In this document: one piece after another, positions 8,778 through 17,066 of the stretch | Position numbering within the stretch: the stretch's first letter is position 1 | How the letters are laid out: every line of letters starts with the position of its first letter | Source of the DNA: Acidimicrobiaceae bacterium | Lineage (GTDB): Bacteria > Actinomycetota > Acidimicrobiia > Acidimicrobiales > UBA8592 | Length of the DNA stretch: 34,797 bases | Direction: 5' to 3' | Assembly: GCA_002715405.1 (NCBI GenBank) | Contig: PAZD01000059.1 | Span: forward strand, 1-34,797 | Translations under genes and position numbers: made by a program | The notes under the pieces: generated by a model | The model's input: the letters and a program-made list of their open reading frames with translations, nothing else | Told to the model about the DNA's origin: nothing | The model's database searches: none

Positions 8778-9431
8778 ATGATTATTGAAATAGTTGGCCC
8801 ACCTGGTATAGGAAAATCATACTATGGAAACAAAGCAGCAGAGGCTAACAATTATATATATTCTGATGAAGAATTAAGAAGTCAGCTAAGCAAAATTAAA
8901 TTATTTTATCTTTTTATTAAAAGTTCATATACATTGTTAAGAAACTTTCATTTATTTGGTGGAAATCAAGGAGCTCAATCAAATTATCTTTTGTGGAAAA
9001 AGAATATGAACTATCTCAAGAGTATCTTGAACAAACTAATTCTCTATCAATTAATGATTAATAATGAAGATGTTTATATACCAGATGAAGGTCTATTATC
9101 GATTGACCTATCTATTCAAACATTCTTTGACGAAAAAGTAGTAAAGAACTATAGAATTTTCAACAACAAGATGTATAGGGTGGTGCTCTTAAAATTGGAT
9201 ACTGAAGAAAATATTAAAAGATTAAAAGAGAGACCGTGGCCACCAACATGGGAAATGTTCGAAATAGGGCCAGATCTCGAAGGCTTAGTGGAGACATATA
9301 GAATTAATCTTTCTTCTTTAATAACCCACCTTGAGAGCAATGGAACATCAGTTGCTGAAGTAGTTTTAAGCGGTGACAGCAAAGATGAAGAGCTGGTAAG
9401 TAAAGTTATTGTGCAATCGATGGAAAGCTAA
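8778..9431 (+). CDS. P-loop NTPase / small-molecule kinase-like protein
   Basis: A 217-residue protein with a textbook Walker A loop, GPPGIGKS (residues 7-14). VYIPDEG (99-105) is a plausible Walker B strand with an acidic pair, as in thymidylate- and adenylate-kinase-like folds. RLKERPWPP (148-156) sits where the arginine-rich lid lies in such kinases. The substrate is unknown; a sugar, alcohol or nucleotide phosphoacceptor would fit the locus. It is the first gene of a plus-strand operon, with asnB starting 5 bases after its stop, and probably acts with it. I do not recognise an established family name. Confidence 0.65.
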   Translation: MIIEIVGPPGIGKSYYGNKAAEANNYIYSDEELRSQLSKIKLFYLFIKSSYTLLRNFHLFGGNQGAQSNYLLWKKNMNYLKSILNKLILYQLMINNEDVYIPDEGLLSIDLSIQTFFDEKVVKNYRIFNNKMYRVVLLKLDTEENIKRLKERPWPPTWEMFEIGPDLEGLVETYRINLSSLITHLESNGTSVAEVVLSGDSKDEELVSKVIVQSMES

Positions 9432-9436
9432 TCATT

Positions 9437-11314
9437 ATGTGCGGATTTTATGGTAGATTCACCAATTCGGAAAATTTAGATATTGATACTAATATCAATC
9501 TTTGTAAATCTTTATCTTGTCGAGGTCCAGATTCTGATGGTTATACAGCAGGAGATTGGAAAACTCGAAATATCAATTTAATACAAAATAATTATTTAAA
9601 TCAAAATCAGGATAATTCCTACAATAATTTTTTCCTAAAACACTATAGGTTAGAAATACTAGACCTAGACCACAAAGCAAGTCAGCCAATGTTTCTTGAA
9701 TCAAAAAATAAAGTAATCGTATTTAATGGAGAAATATACAATTACCGTGAATTAAAGAATGACCTAAAGAAAAAAGGATGTAAATTTTTTACTGAGCATT
9801 CTGATACAGAAATAATTTTGAAAGGATATGAATACTGGGGAAAAGACTTCCTTCAACATCTAGATGGCCAATTCTCTTTAGTAATTTATGATCTGGAAAA
9901 CCAATCAGTTTTTCTTGCAAGAGACCCTATGGGTCAAAAGCCTCTATATTACGCACAGATAAATGGGGAGTTCATTTTATCATCAACCCTATTTCCAATA
10001 TTGAGAACCCTAAGAGGAAGAAAGCAAATTTCAAATAAGTCCTTAAACACATATATAAACTTGGGGGTTGTTCCATCACCAAATACAATGTACAAGGAAG
10101 TCAAACAATTAATGCCCGGGGAGTATATGGAGTTTGACCTATCTTCATGGAGTAATACATATAAAGATTTTTACTGGAAAAAGCAAGACTATATTACTAA
10201 TGACACAATATATGAACAAGAAGTGTTCGACCAAATATTTTCTGATGCTGTAAAAAAAAGGTTGATCTCAGATGTACCAGTTGCAGCTTTTTTGTCAGGA
10301 GGGTTAGATTCCACAGCTATAATTAAAGCGATTAGTCAAACTGGTGAGGATGTAAGCTCGTTTTCAGTTGTTTTTGAAGATAAGTTGTATGATGAATCTG
10401 AATGGATAGACCAGGTAGTTGATAAATATAACTTAAGTGATACCAAAGAAACATTTGTTTCAAGTGACCTGGATTCTCTCATCATAAAAGCATCAAATTC
10501 ATTTGAAGAGCCATTTTATGATCCGTCACAAATACCAACATATATTATCTCGGAATCTATTTCAAAAAAATATAAAGTAGCTTTATCTGGAGACGGAAGT
10601 GATGAACTAATGTATGGATATGAGAGAAATGAGCTAGCATACAGGCAGATACTTGGTGGAAAACTTGACTTCATCAAAAAACTAAATAATCATAAATGGT
10701 TTCACAAAGCAGGTGTGGGAAGAAAATTCATACAATTTGACAGAGAACTAAGAAATAGATACTTCTCTTATTTTGAGGATAAAAATCTTCTTAAATTGCT
10801 AGATAATGACAAAAGTTATCATGAATTAAATCCTTATTGGGATGTAGATGAAGACCCTTTAAAACAAATACAGCTTTTTGAATTAGGTCTATATACGTCA
10901 GAATTTATGAATTTAAAAATTGATAGAACTTCTATGAAAAATTCATTAGAAGTCAGATCACCATTTGAAGATCGAAAATTAATAGAATATATTTTATCGT
11001 GCAATTTTAACGAAAATATATTATATAATAAAAAATTTCCAGTTAAAAACTACTTGGCCTCTGACTTTTCTTCTAATTTTTTGAATAGAAAAAAGAAAGG
11101 ATTTTCTTTTCCTGTCTATGAATACATTTATTCTCAAAAATCAGAGTTGGTAGACCTACTATTTGATAACTCTTCTTATGTTGTTTCAAACCTAGGTTTT
11201 AATATTGAAAAAATATATAAAAGAAAAAATCTAGCTAACGCACATAGAATATGGAAACTACTTATGTTGGAACTATGGATGAATAGGGTTAAGGAATCTG
11301 AATTAGATACTTAG
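9437..11314 (+). CDS. asnB: Glutamine-hydrolysing asparagine synthase-family amidotransferase
   Basis: A 625-residue class II glutamine amidotransferase of the AsnB family. After removal of Met, Cys2 (MCGFYG) is the glutaminase nucleophile. SCRGPDSDGY (27-36) and FNGEIYNY (96-103) line the glutamine site. The synthetase domain has the PP-loop SGGLDS (287-292), binding ATP pyrophosphate, and SGDGSDE (384-390). Length and motif order are normal. True AsnB makes asparagine, but copies inside polysaccharide loci (WbpS-like) are thought to amidate sugar carboxylates such as uronic acids. The position between a P-loop kinase and a HAD phosphatase favours the latter here, which is inference. Confidence 0.9.
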   Translation: MCGFYGRFTNSENLDIDTNINLCKSLSCRGPDSDGYTAGDWKTRNINLIQNNYLNQNQDNSYNNFFLKHYRLEILDLDHKASQPMFLESKNKVIVFNGEIYNYRELKNDLKKKGCKFFTEHSDTEIILKGYEYWGKDFLQHLDGQFSLVIYDLENQSVFLARDPMGQKPLYYAQINGEFILSSTLFPILRTLRGRKQISNKSLNTYINLGVVPSPNTMYKEVKQLMPGEYMEFDLSSWSNTYKDFYWKKQDYITNDTIYEQEVFDQIFSDAVKKRLISDVPVAAFLSGGLDSTAIIKAISQTGEDVSSFSVVFEDKLYDESEWIDQVVDKYNLSDTKETFVSSDLDSLIIKASNSFEEPFYDPSQIPTYIISESISKKYKVALSGDGSDELMYGYERNELAYRQILGGKLDFIKKLNNHKWFHKAGVGRKFIQFDRELRNRYFSYFEDKNLLKLLDNDKSYHELNPYWDVDEDPLKQIQLFELGLYTSEFMNLKIDRTSMKNSLEVRSPFEDRKLIEYILSCNFNENILYNKKFPVKNYLASDFSSNFLNRKKKGFSFPVYEYIYSQKSELVDLLFDNSSYVVSNLGFNIEKIYKRKNLANAHRIWKLLMLELWMNRVKESELDT

Positions 11315-11371
11315 CTATCGTTCTGTTTTTTTGTATTTTATTTTTTCTAAACAGGCCTAAACTGTGAATTA

Positions 11372-11839
11372 GTGAAAATAGATTATTTTATTTTAGATGT
11401 AGATGGCGTCTTAACGGATGGTTCTTTCTATTATTCAGATACTGGAAAGATAATTAAAAAGTTTGGCCCACATGATGCTGATGGTTTGAAGCTATTGAGT
11501 GAACATTTATCAATAGCTTTTGTATCTGCGGATGAAAGAGGGTTTGAGATAACTAAAAAAAGAATAAACGACATGGGTTTTGATGTAGATCTTGTTGCAG
11601 AAAAGAACAGATTGGATTATTTCAATAATAATTATGATTTCGCAACTCTAGCATTTATGGGTGATGGATATTACGACAAAGACATTATATTAAATGCAAA
11701 AATTGGGATTGCTCCTAATAACGCCTTAGAAGAAGTAAAAGAAGTTGCAGATCTTGTTACAAAAAGTTCCGGAGGACAAGGAGCTGTCTTTGAAGCTTGT
11801 GCATACTTGAATAATATTGTTAATGAATCAATCCAATAA
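11372..11839 (+). CDS. KdsC-like HAD phosphatase
   Basis: A 155-residue HAD hydrolase of the cap-less C0 type typified by Kdo-8-phosphate phosphatase. Motif I is DVDGVLTDG (residues 9-17, D9 nucleophile and D11 acid-base). Motif II is the Ser in VSADERG (51-57), motif III the Lys in EKNR, and motif IV GDGYYDKD (97-104). KFGPHDADGLK and GGQGAVFE are also family signatures. The start is GTG at 11372 without a visible Shine-Dalgarno. No Kdo or nonulosonate synthase is in the window, so the substrate is probably another sugar phosphate made for this locus, or the partners lie elsewhere. The 3' end overlaps the next gene by 17 bases. Confidence 0.85.
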   Translation: MKIDYFILDVDGVLTDGSFYYSDTGKIIKKFGPHDADGLKLLSEHLSIAFVSADERGFEITKKRINDMGFDVDLVAEKNRLDYFNNNYDFATLAFMGDGYYDKDIILNAKIGIAPNNALEEVKEVADLVTKSSGGQGAVFEACAYLNNIVNESIQ

Positions 11840-13625
11840 TCGAAATACAATTTCAATGTCTGCTGTAGTCACAACTTTAGGGGTAGGATTTGGGACATTA
11901 CTGAATTTAATTCTTATATATAAAAAAACTCCTTTCTTGTATCTTTTTTTCTACGTACTTTTGTTCTATATCGGATATAAATTTTTATTTGGAGATATAG
12001 AAAAAACAAGCTGGGTTATGACCTCTGTTAATATATTCAGCTTAATCATTAGACCAGATCCTCTTTTTTCAAGTGCTCAAAATGTTTATTATCCCCAAAT
12101 ATTATCAAATTATAACTACGGGAATATTAAGAATTATTGGATTGCTAAAATCCCGGAACCTTACCCTGCTTTCTCTTCATTAAATAAATTCTTTATTAAT
12201 TATTTTGGTATTCAATCTATAAATATAATCCTATTCATCATTAGCACACTATTCATTTTTTCTATTTTTCTTCTTCTTAGTAATGAAAACAATTCGTCAA
12301 CAAACTATTCGTTTATTGCTGTAGTCACAATTACACTACTTTTAGCTATAGACAGCTCTCCTCCTAACTGGATTAATGATGCAAACATATTTAAAGTATC
12401 CATAGCCAACCTTCTTGGTGTTTCGAATATGTTATTGGACGGAATCTCTGCATACTCAGAATTCAACTCTCGTAGATCTCTAATTCCTGCATCTTTTGAT
12501 ATTTTAATTTTGCTTTCAATAGTACTGTTCACAAAAAAGCGATATAAAGAAGGAATCTTATTAGGTATTGTTATATCTTTATTTCATTATTACAGCTTTG
12601 TTAATCTTGCAATTTTAATTGCTTCTCTCGGTCTTACTAGATATTTGTTTAAAAGAAAAAATATGGTTTTGGTTTACTCCTTTATTGTGGTGCTTGCGCC
12701 TCTTATCCTTTATATATCTACTGGGATATTTGAAAATTTAGAAATTAGCAAGGATATAAATAATTCATTGGATATTTTATATAAGAGAGGAAGCTCTGAG
12801 TGGATACTTTTACCAGTATTATCTTTTGGAAGTTTTCTTAGACCATCAACGGTGGAGAATCCTTTCTATTTTGAGTTTGATATCTCTACTTTCTCCTTCG
12901 TAGAATCTACCCATGCATTAACGTTTGTGAGCCCCACCCTTGGAACATTTGAAAACCTATCTGTTTTGCCCTTGGAATTTCTATTAATATGTTTATTCGG
13001 ATTTATGTGCTCATATAAAATCAACAGCTATTTTATTGCTAATGTAATCTTCCTTGGAAGTGTAATTACAATAACAACTTGGTTTTTCCAAACTAGATAT
13101 TTACTTGGAGCTTTAGCTATTTTCCATCCTTGGAGATTTTCAGGAATATTAACTTTGCTATCAAGCCTTATGATTCTTTCCTACTTATTGTCAAAGATAG
13201 ATAGAAAAATTCTAGTTAGTTTGAAGTATCTTAGTTTGGGATTAATCTTTTTATCTCCACTAACCAACACCCTATATAATGATATAGATCCAGATCAAAG
13301 CTTTTTAGATTCTAAACTGAAACCCTATACAGTTCTCAACTCTGGTACTGTAATGATTCCTCATGATAAAGAGACTTGGATACTGAACTCTGGAGGAATA
13401 TCTGCCTACTCTACTAGGCTTTTCCCATACGACCTTGGGTATTCAGATGAGTGGTACTCTAAGTACTTATTGCAAATGGAAATAGAGAGCTCGCTAAGTT
13501 GTTCTGAATTAGAAAAGTCTATAGAGAAAGTGGAAGAAGAGATAGTACTTATAGTTACATATGGAGGACGAAAGGTAGCGAAGCTAGAAGGACAATGTTC
13601 AGTAGAGATTATTGTTTACAAATAG
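11823..13625 (+). CDS. Large multi-pass membrane protein of unknown function
   Basis: A 600-residue polytopic membrane protein with about 12 or more hydrophobic helices and a short soluble C terminus. I prefer the ATG at 11823 to the in-frame TTG at 11817; both lie inside the end of the HAD gene, so translation is probably coupled. The first periplasmic loop holds RPDPLFSSAQNVYYPQ and a Pro-Tyr-Pro segment, a layout like some GT-C transferases and O-antigen polymerases, but no defining motif is visible. In this operon it could be the missing Wzy-type polymerase or a polyprenyl-phosphate-sugar transferase. Neither can be shown from sequence. It ends 41 bases before a convergent gene. Confidence 0.5.
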   Translation: MNQSNNRNTISMSAVVTTLGVGFGTLLNLILIYKKTPFLYLFFYVLLFYIGYKFLFGDIEKTSWVMTSVNIFSLIIRPDPLFSSAQNVYYPQILSNYNYGNIKNYWIAKIPEPYPAFSSLNKFFINYFGIQSINIILFIISTLFIFSIFLLLSNENNSSTNYSFIAVVTITLLLAIDSSPPNWINDANIFKVSIANLLGVSNMLLDGISAYSEFNSRRSLIPASFDILILLSIVLFTKKRYKEGILLGIVISLFHYYSFVNLAILIASLGLTRYLFKRKNMVLVYSFIVVLAPLILYISTGIFENLEISKDINNSLDILYKRGSSEWILLPVLSFGSFLRPSTVENPFYFEFDISTFSFVESTHALTFVSPTLGTFENLSVLPLEFLLICLFGFMCSYKINSYFIANVIFLGSVITITTWFFQTRYLLGALAIFHPWRFSGILTLLSSLMILSYLLSKIDRKILVSLKYLSLGLIFLSPLTNTLYNDIDPDQSFLDSKLKPYTVLNSGTVMIPHDKETWILNSGGISAYSTRLFPYDLGYSDEWYSKYLLQMEIESSLSCSELEKSIEKVEEEIVLIVTYGGRKVAKLEGQCSVEIIVYK

Positions 13626-13666
13626 ATATGGAAGAAAATTTAAGTAAATATAATTCTATTAACTAG

Positions 13667-15256
13667 TTAGTTGTTAAAACCAATCTCCCAATTTACCTCA
13701 TTGGTGTCGACTATCTTTTGTAGACCATAATGACCGAGTGAAAATAGAAGTTTGGAGTAGGGATGGTGGTGTAGAGGAGCGACATTAAGAAAAATTAAAG
13801 AACACAACATATCAACCTTGACCAAATCAAAACCATTATCTTCAACCCATTCTTTGAACTTTGTTTCTATTACTTGTAATTTTTTTTGCCTATAGATATT
13901 GATAATTTTTTTCTGTTCGCTTTCCGTAAGTGAATATTTTCCTTTTGATATAGAGGGGTGGGGAACAACCATTCCATGTAGAAGTTTTGCTAAATCATAA
14001 TATATATCTCCATAGTCTAAAATCCCTCCAAAATCTTGTCTCCAATCCAGAAATGTAAATTCATTTTTACTTTCACTATATATAATATTTTCAAAATGTA
14101 AGTCTCCATGAAAACGCACTGGAAAACCGTCAATTAATTTATGCCAATCAATAGAATCCAAAAGCTCGTATATTGGAGAGCACTTAAGGCCATTTATTTC
14201 AAACTCTTTTAAATCTTCAGGATATCTATATAGATAGTCATTTATCCTGTCATAGGTCTTATCTTGATAGAATTCTGAACAAACTCCTTCAAAAAACTTT
14301 GATTCTTTATCAGTAAGGTTTTTACCATCCCAAAACTTACCTAGTTCATTAAGTAAGCTTCTGAATATTTCTTTATTAACTATTCTTGAAAGGACTTCCC
14401 CCTCTTTGTATTTATATAAATACATATTGTCTGCAGAATTTACAACCTTTGGAACGTATGGCGAAAGCAATGAAGATCTCTTTATTCTATTATTTATAAA
14501 TTCTTTATCATTAGAGAATTTGATTACATTCCCATTCACAAACCATATTTTCTCATCTTCTTTGGGGAGTACACTTACTCCTTTATCATTTAACTTCTGT
14601 CTAGCTCTAGAAAGCTGTGAGGGGTTTCCTGTGTCAAACCAATTAAACTTTTTAGCTTGAAAAACCATATTGTCTAGATCTATTCCTGCAACTTCTCCTC
14701 TAGACTTTTCTTTACTTGAAGCTTTATCAAAATTGTCCCAAAATTGTTTGAATTCCTTTATCCCTGCTAACCCTATGTATGCCTTGTTGCTTTTTGAAGA
14801 AAGCTTTTCATGTATCTCTGAAATATTTTCATCTTCTATAGACAATGTTCTATAGCTACTTGCATCTTTTACCCTATCCCACCCAAGCCAGTTGTTATCT
14901 AGATTAAAATCTGATTCACCAATTATCGTATCGCAAGAACAAAATATAAATGGTTCATATAAATAACCTCTGCTCAAATTAAGAGTGGTCCCTAAGCTGG
15001 AGCCTGGCCCTTCATATGGAGAGATTTCTACAGTCTGAATATCTAAATCTGGATGAGCAAAGGCCAAGTATGTTTCTACTCCCTTCCCCTTATGTCCAAT
15101 AGGAATTACAAACTTTGCCTTTTTATCAAACTTTTCGATTATATGAGATATTATTGGTTTATTATTTATTTCAACTAAAGCTTTGTTTAAGTTTTTTGTA
15201 GCTGTACCCAACCTGGTCCCTGTTCCAGCAGTTGGTATGCATACTGTGTAAGACAT
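13667..15256 (-). CDS. Fusion of sugar-1-P type nucleotidyltransferase and APH-family kinase
   Basis: A 529-residue two-domain protein. Residues 1 to about 225 form a nucleotidyltransferase: TAGTGTRLG (9-17) with KNLNKAL (21-27) is the NTP-binding signature, and SCDT (107-110) marks the metal-binding strand. Residues about 235-529 are an aminoglycoside/choline-kinase-like phosphotransferase with HGDLHFEN (383-390) as the catalytic loop and LDWRQDF (403-409) as the metal-binding motif. The pair would phosphorylate a substrate and then activate it with NTP, as LicA/LicC do for choline or AmgK/MurU for MurNAc, but in one chain. The substrate is unknown. It is transcribed alone, divergent from the cupin gene. 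Confidence 0.85.
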   Translation of the reverse strand: MSYTVCIPTAGTGTRLGTATKNLNKALVEINNKPIISHIIEKFDKKAKFVIPIGHKGKGVETYLAFAHPDLDIQTVEISPYEGPGSSLGTTLNLSRGYLYEPFIFCSCDTIIGESDFNLDNNWLGWDRVKDASSYRTLSIEDENISEIHEKLSSKSNKAYIGLAGIKEFKQFWDNFDKASSKEKSRGEVAGIDLDNMVFQAKKFNWFDTGNPSQLSRARQKLNDKGVSVLPKEDEKIWFVNGNVIKFSNDKEFINNRIKRSSLLSPYVPKVVNSADNMYLYKYKEGEVLSRIVNKEIFRSLLNELGKFWDGKNLTDKESKFFEGVCSEFYQDKTYDRINDYLYRYPEDLKEFEINGLKCSPIYELLDSIDWHKLIDGFPVRFHGDLHFENIIYSESKNEFTFLDWRQDFGGILDYGDIYYDLAKLLHGMVVPHPSISKGKYSLTESEQKKIINIYRQKKLQVIETKFKEWVEDNGFDLVKVDMLCSLIFLNVAPLHHHPYSKLLFSLGHYGLQKIVDTNEVNWEIGFNN

Positions 15257-15309
15257 AGGTATATGATATGATAAAACAGGATAAAGATGTATTAATATTT
15301 CTATTTTTT

Positions 15310-15314
15310 AGGAG
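15310..15314 (+). promoter_or_regulatory. Shine-Dalgarno site of the cupin gene
   Basis: AGGAG lies 5 bases before the GTG at 15320. It is one of few good ribosome-binding sites in the window, and it decides the non-ATG start of the cupin gene. Confidence 0.7.
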
Positions 15315-15319
15315 AAAGC

Positions 15320-15652
15320 GTGAACAAAAAAACCGATAAGCCTTGGGGGTACGAAGATCTTGTTGAACTAAATGATGTATATGCAGTAAAATTCCTGTTT
15401 ATGAAAAAAGGTCAGCAGTGCAGCCTTCAGCATCATGAGGAGAAAAAAGAAACAATTATTATTCTTGATGGAGAATTAGATATTTTTTTTAACGATGAAT
15501 GGAAAACCTATAATAAATATGATGTTTTGACAATCCCAGCAAAGAAAATACATAGGATGAAAGCATCTAGCACAGATTGTCTATATATGGAATGCTCAAC
15601 GCCTGAACTAGAGGACGTCGTCAGACATGAGGATGACTATAAGAGATCTTGA
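15320..15652 (+). CDS. Small cupin, mannose-6-phosphate-isomerase-II-like
   Basis: A 110-residue single-domain cupin. The start is GTG with AGGAG five bases upstream. KPWGYEDLVE near the N terminus and GQQCSLQHHEEKKETIIILDG (two halves around residues 31-51) give cupin motif 1, with H38, H39 and E44 as likely metal ligands. IPAKKIHRM supplies the His of motif 2 (H78). It resembles the C-terminal cupin of type II phosphomannose isomerases and small cupins next to LicC-like nucleotidyltransferases. It probably works with the divergent kinase-nucleotidyltransferase as an isomerase, epimerase or binding protein for the same substrate. The stop is separated from the convergent aminotransferase stop by a single base. 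Confidence 0.8.
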   Translation: MNKKTDKPWGYEDLVELNDVYAVKFLFMKKGQQCSLQHHEEKKETIIILDGELDIFFNDEWKTYNKYDVLTIPAKKIHRMKASSTDCLYMECSTPELEDVVRHEDDYKRS

Positions 15653-15653
15653 A

Positions 15654-17066
15654 CTACTTAAAAAGTAATTTAATATTGCCCAAACCTTTTCTTGTAACAA
15701 AATTTGTAAATAACTTTACTTGATTCTGCTCTAAAGTAGACCTAAAAGAAGAAAAAAAGTTTTCAACATCAACCGGATCAATTACCAACGATGGTCCAAT
15801 TGCTAAATGCATCTTTTGATTATCAGTAAAATAGGTTAAATAGTTATGTTCTTTGTATAAATAGTCAATTATTGCAACTATATAAACCTTTTCTATTTTC
15901 TCTTTTGTAGAAGTGTTTATAATCTTTCCTAACTTCCCATATAAATCTTTCAAATCAAAGCAAACCCCAAAAAGAGAGCCCGTTCCAGAGTAGCCACTAA
16001 TTATTGGGAAGTCGTTTTTTATTCTATCTAAGTTAAGATTGAAAGCTTTTTCTATATTCTTAGATTTTTCTTGAAAATTTTCTTCTATTGCAACCTCTAT
16101 AGCGACAAGTGCTGAATATGTTTCTTCTCCAAAAGCATTATATGTAGTTGAATGCATTAAAGCATCGTCTAAATTCCCATAAGCATTGTTGAAAAGTTTT
16201 TTTGTAGCTGTAAATCCACTAATTGACGACTTGCCTCCCCCGAAGGACTTGGAGTAAACAACTATATCGGGGACAACCTCGGTCTTCATAAAACTAAATA
16301 GTGGTCCTGTTTTGTAAAACCCTGTATAAATCTCGTCAAAAACAAGAGGAATATCAAACCTGTTTGATAAATCTCTTGCTTTCTTGAGAAAAGAATTAGA
16401 TGATTCAGAGAATGAGGATGCGGAGAAAGGCTCTATAAGTAATGCGAAGAGATTCGACTCTCCCCTAGAGTTAAGAGATTCGTTTACAGCTCTTTCCAAA
16501 TCTTTTTCGTCATTAAATTGGTAAGTAAAATTTTTCATAATTTTCGGGAATAAATATGTATTTTCTGACGCATGTGAAACACTCAGAGCTCCTAGTGTTT
16601 TTCCATGAAATGACCTATTAGAACTCAAAACGGTATCCCTACTTCCAGAGAAAGATTTATGACACATCTTTAATGCTCCCTCAATTCCTTCTGAACCTGA
16701 GTTGCAAAAATAGCTTATATCTAAATCACCAGGAAATAATTCTGCAATATTCTTACTAAGTGCAGCCACATAAGGAGATAGGTACACCTTTGTAACTTCC
16801 ATCCTTTTTTCTTCCTGAAAATTAATCCTTGCTTCTATAATTTTTGGATGATTATGGCCGTGGTTCAGGACACCTAGTCCTCCTGTAAAGTCTGTAATTT
16901 CTTTTCCGCTGGATAATTGAATCTTTACTCCTTCCGCCGAAATAACGTTTTCGTTTAACATGGAAAGGCCTGCATAAAGTTTTGCCTGTTGTGGATTAAT
17001 ATAATTTTTATAAAGTTTTAAAACTTCTTCACTATTCAATTTTGTAATATCAGAACTATTGATCAT
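15654..17066 (-). CDS. PLP-dependent class III aminotransferase
   Basis: A 470-residue fold-type I aminotransferase of class III. NSGSEG (122-127) and FHGKTLG (154-160) are phosphate- and PLP-contact motifs. VFDEIYTGFYKTG (242-254) contains the Asp that pairs with the PLP pyridine nitrogen. SKSFGGGKSS holds the predicted Schiff-base lysine K273. Class III enzymes usually transaminate terminal aldehydes or keto groups distant from a carboxylate. In this locus it could aminate a sugar-derived aldehyde before activation by the kinase-nucleotidyltransferase; that is inference. It overlaps the upstream flippase-like gene by 11 bases and forms a minus-strand operon with it and the GT2 gene at 18227-19012. 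Confidence 0.87.
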   Translation of the reverse strand: MINSSDITKLNSEEVLKLYKNYINPQQAKLYAGLSMLNENVISAEGVKIQLSSGKEITDFTGGLGVLNHGHNHPKIIEARINFQEEKRMEVTKVYLSPYVAALSKNIAELFPGDLDISYFCNSGSEGIEGALKMCHKSFSGSRDTVLSSNRSFHGKTLGALSVSHASENTYLFPKIMKNFTYQFNDEKDLERAVNESLNSRGESNLFALLIEPFSASSFSESSNSFLKKARDLSNRFDIPLVFDEIYTGFYKTGPLFSFMKTEVVPDIVVYSKSFGGGKSSISGFTATKKLFNNAYGNLDDALMHSTTYNAFGEETYSALVAIEVAIEENFQEKSKNIEKAFNLNLDRIKNDFPIISGYSGTGSLFGVCFDLKDLYGKLGKIINTSTKEKIEKVYIVAIIDYLYKEHNYLTYFTDNQKMHLAIGPSLVIDPVDVENFFSSFRSTLEQNQVKLFTNFVTRKGLGNIKLLFK

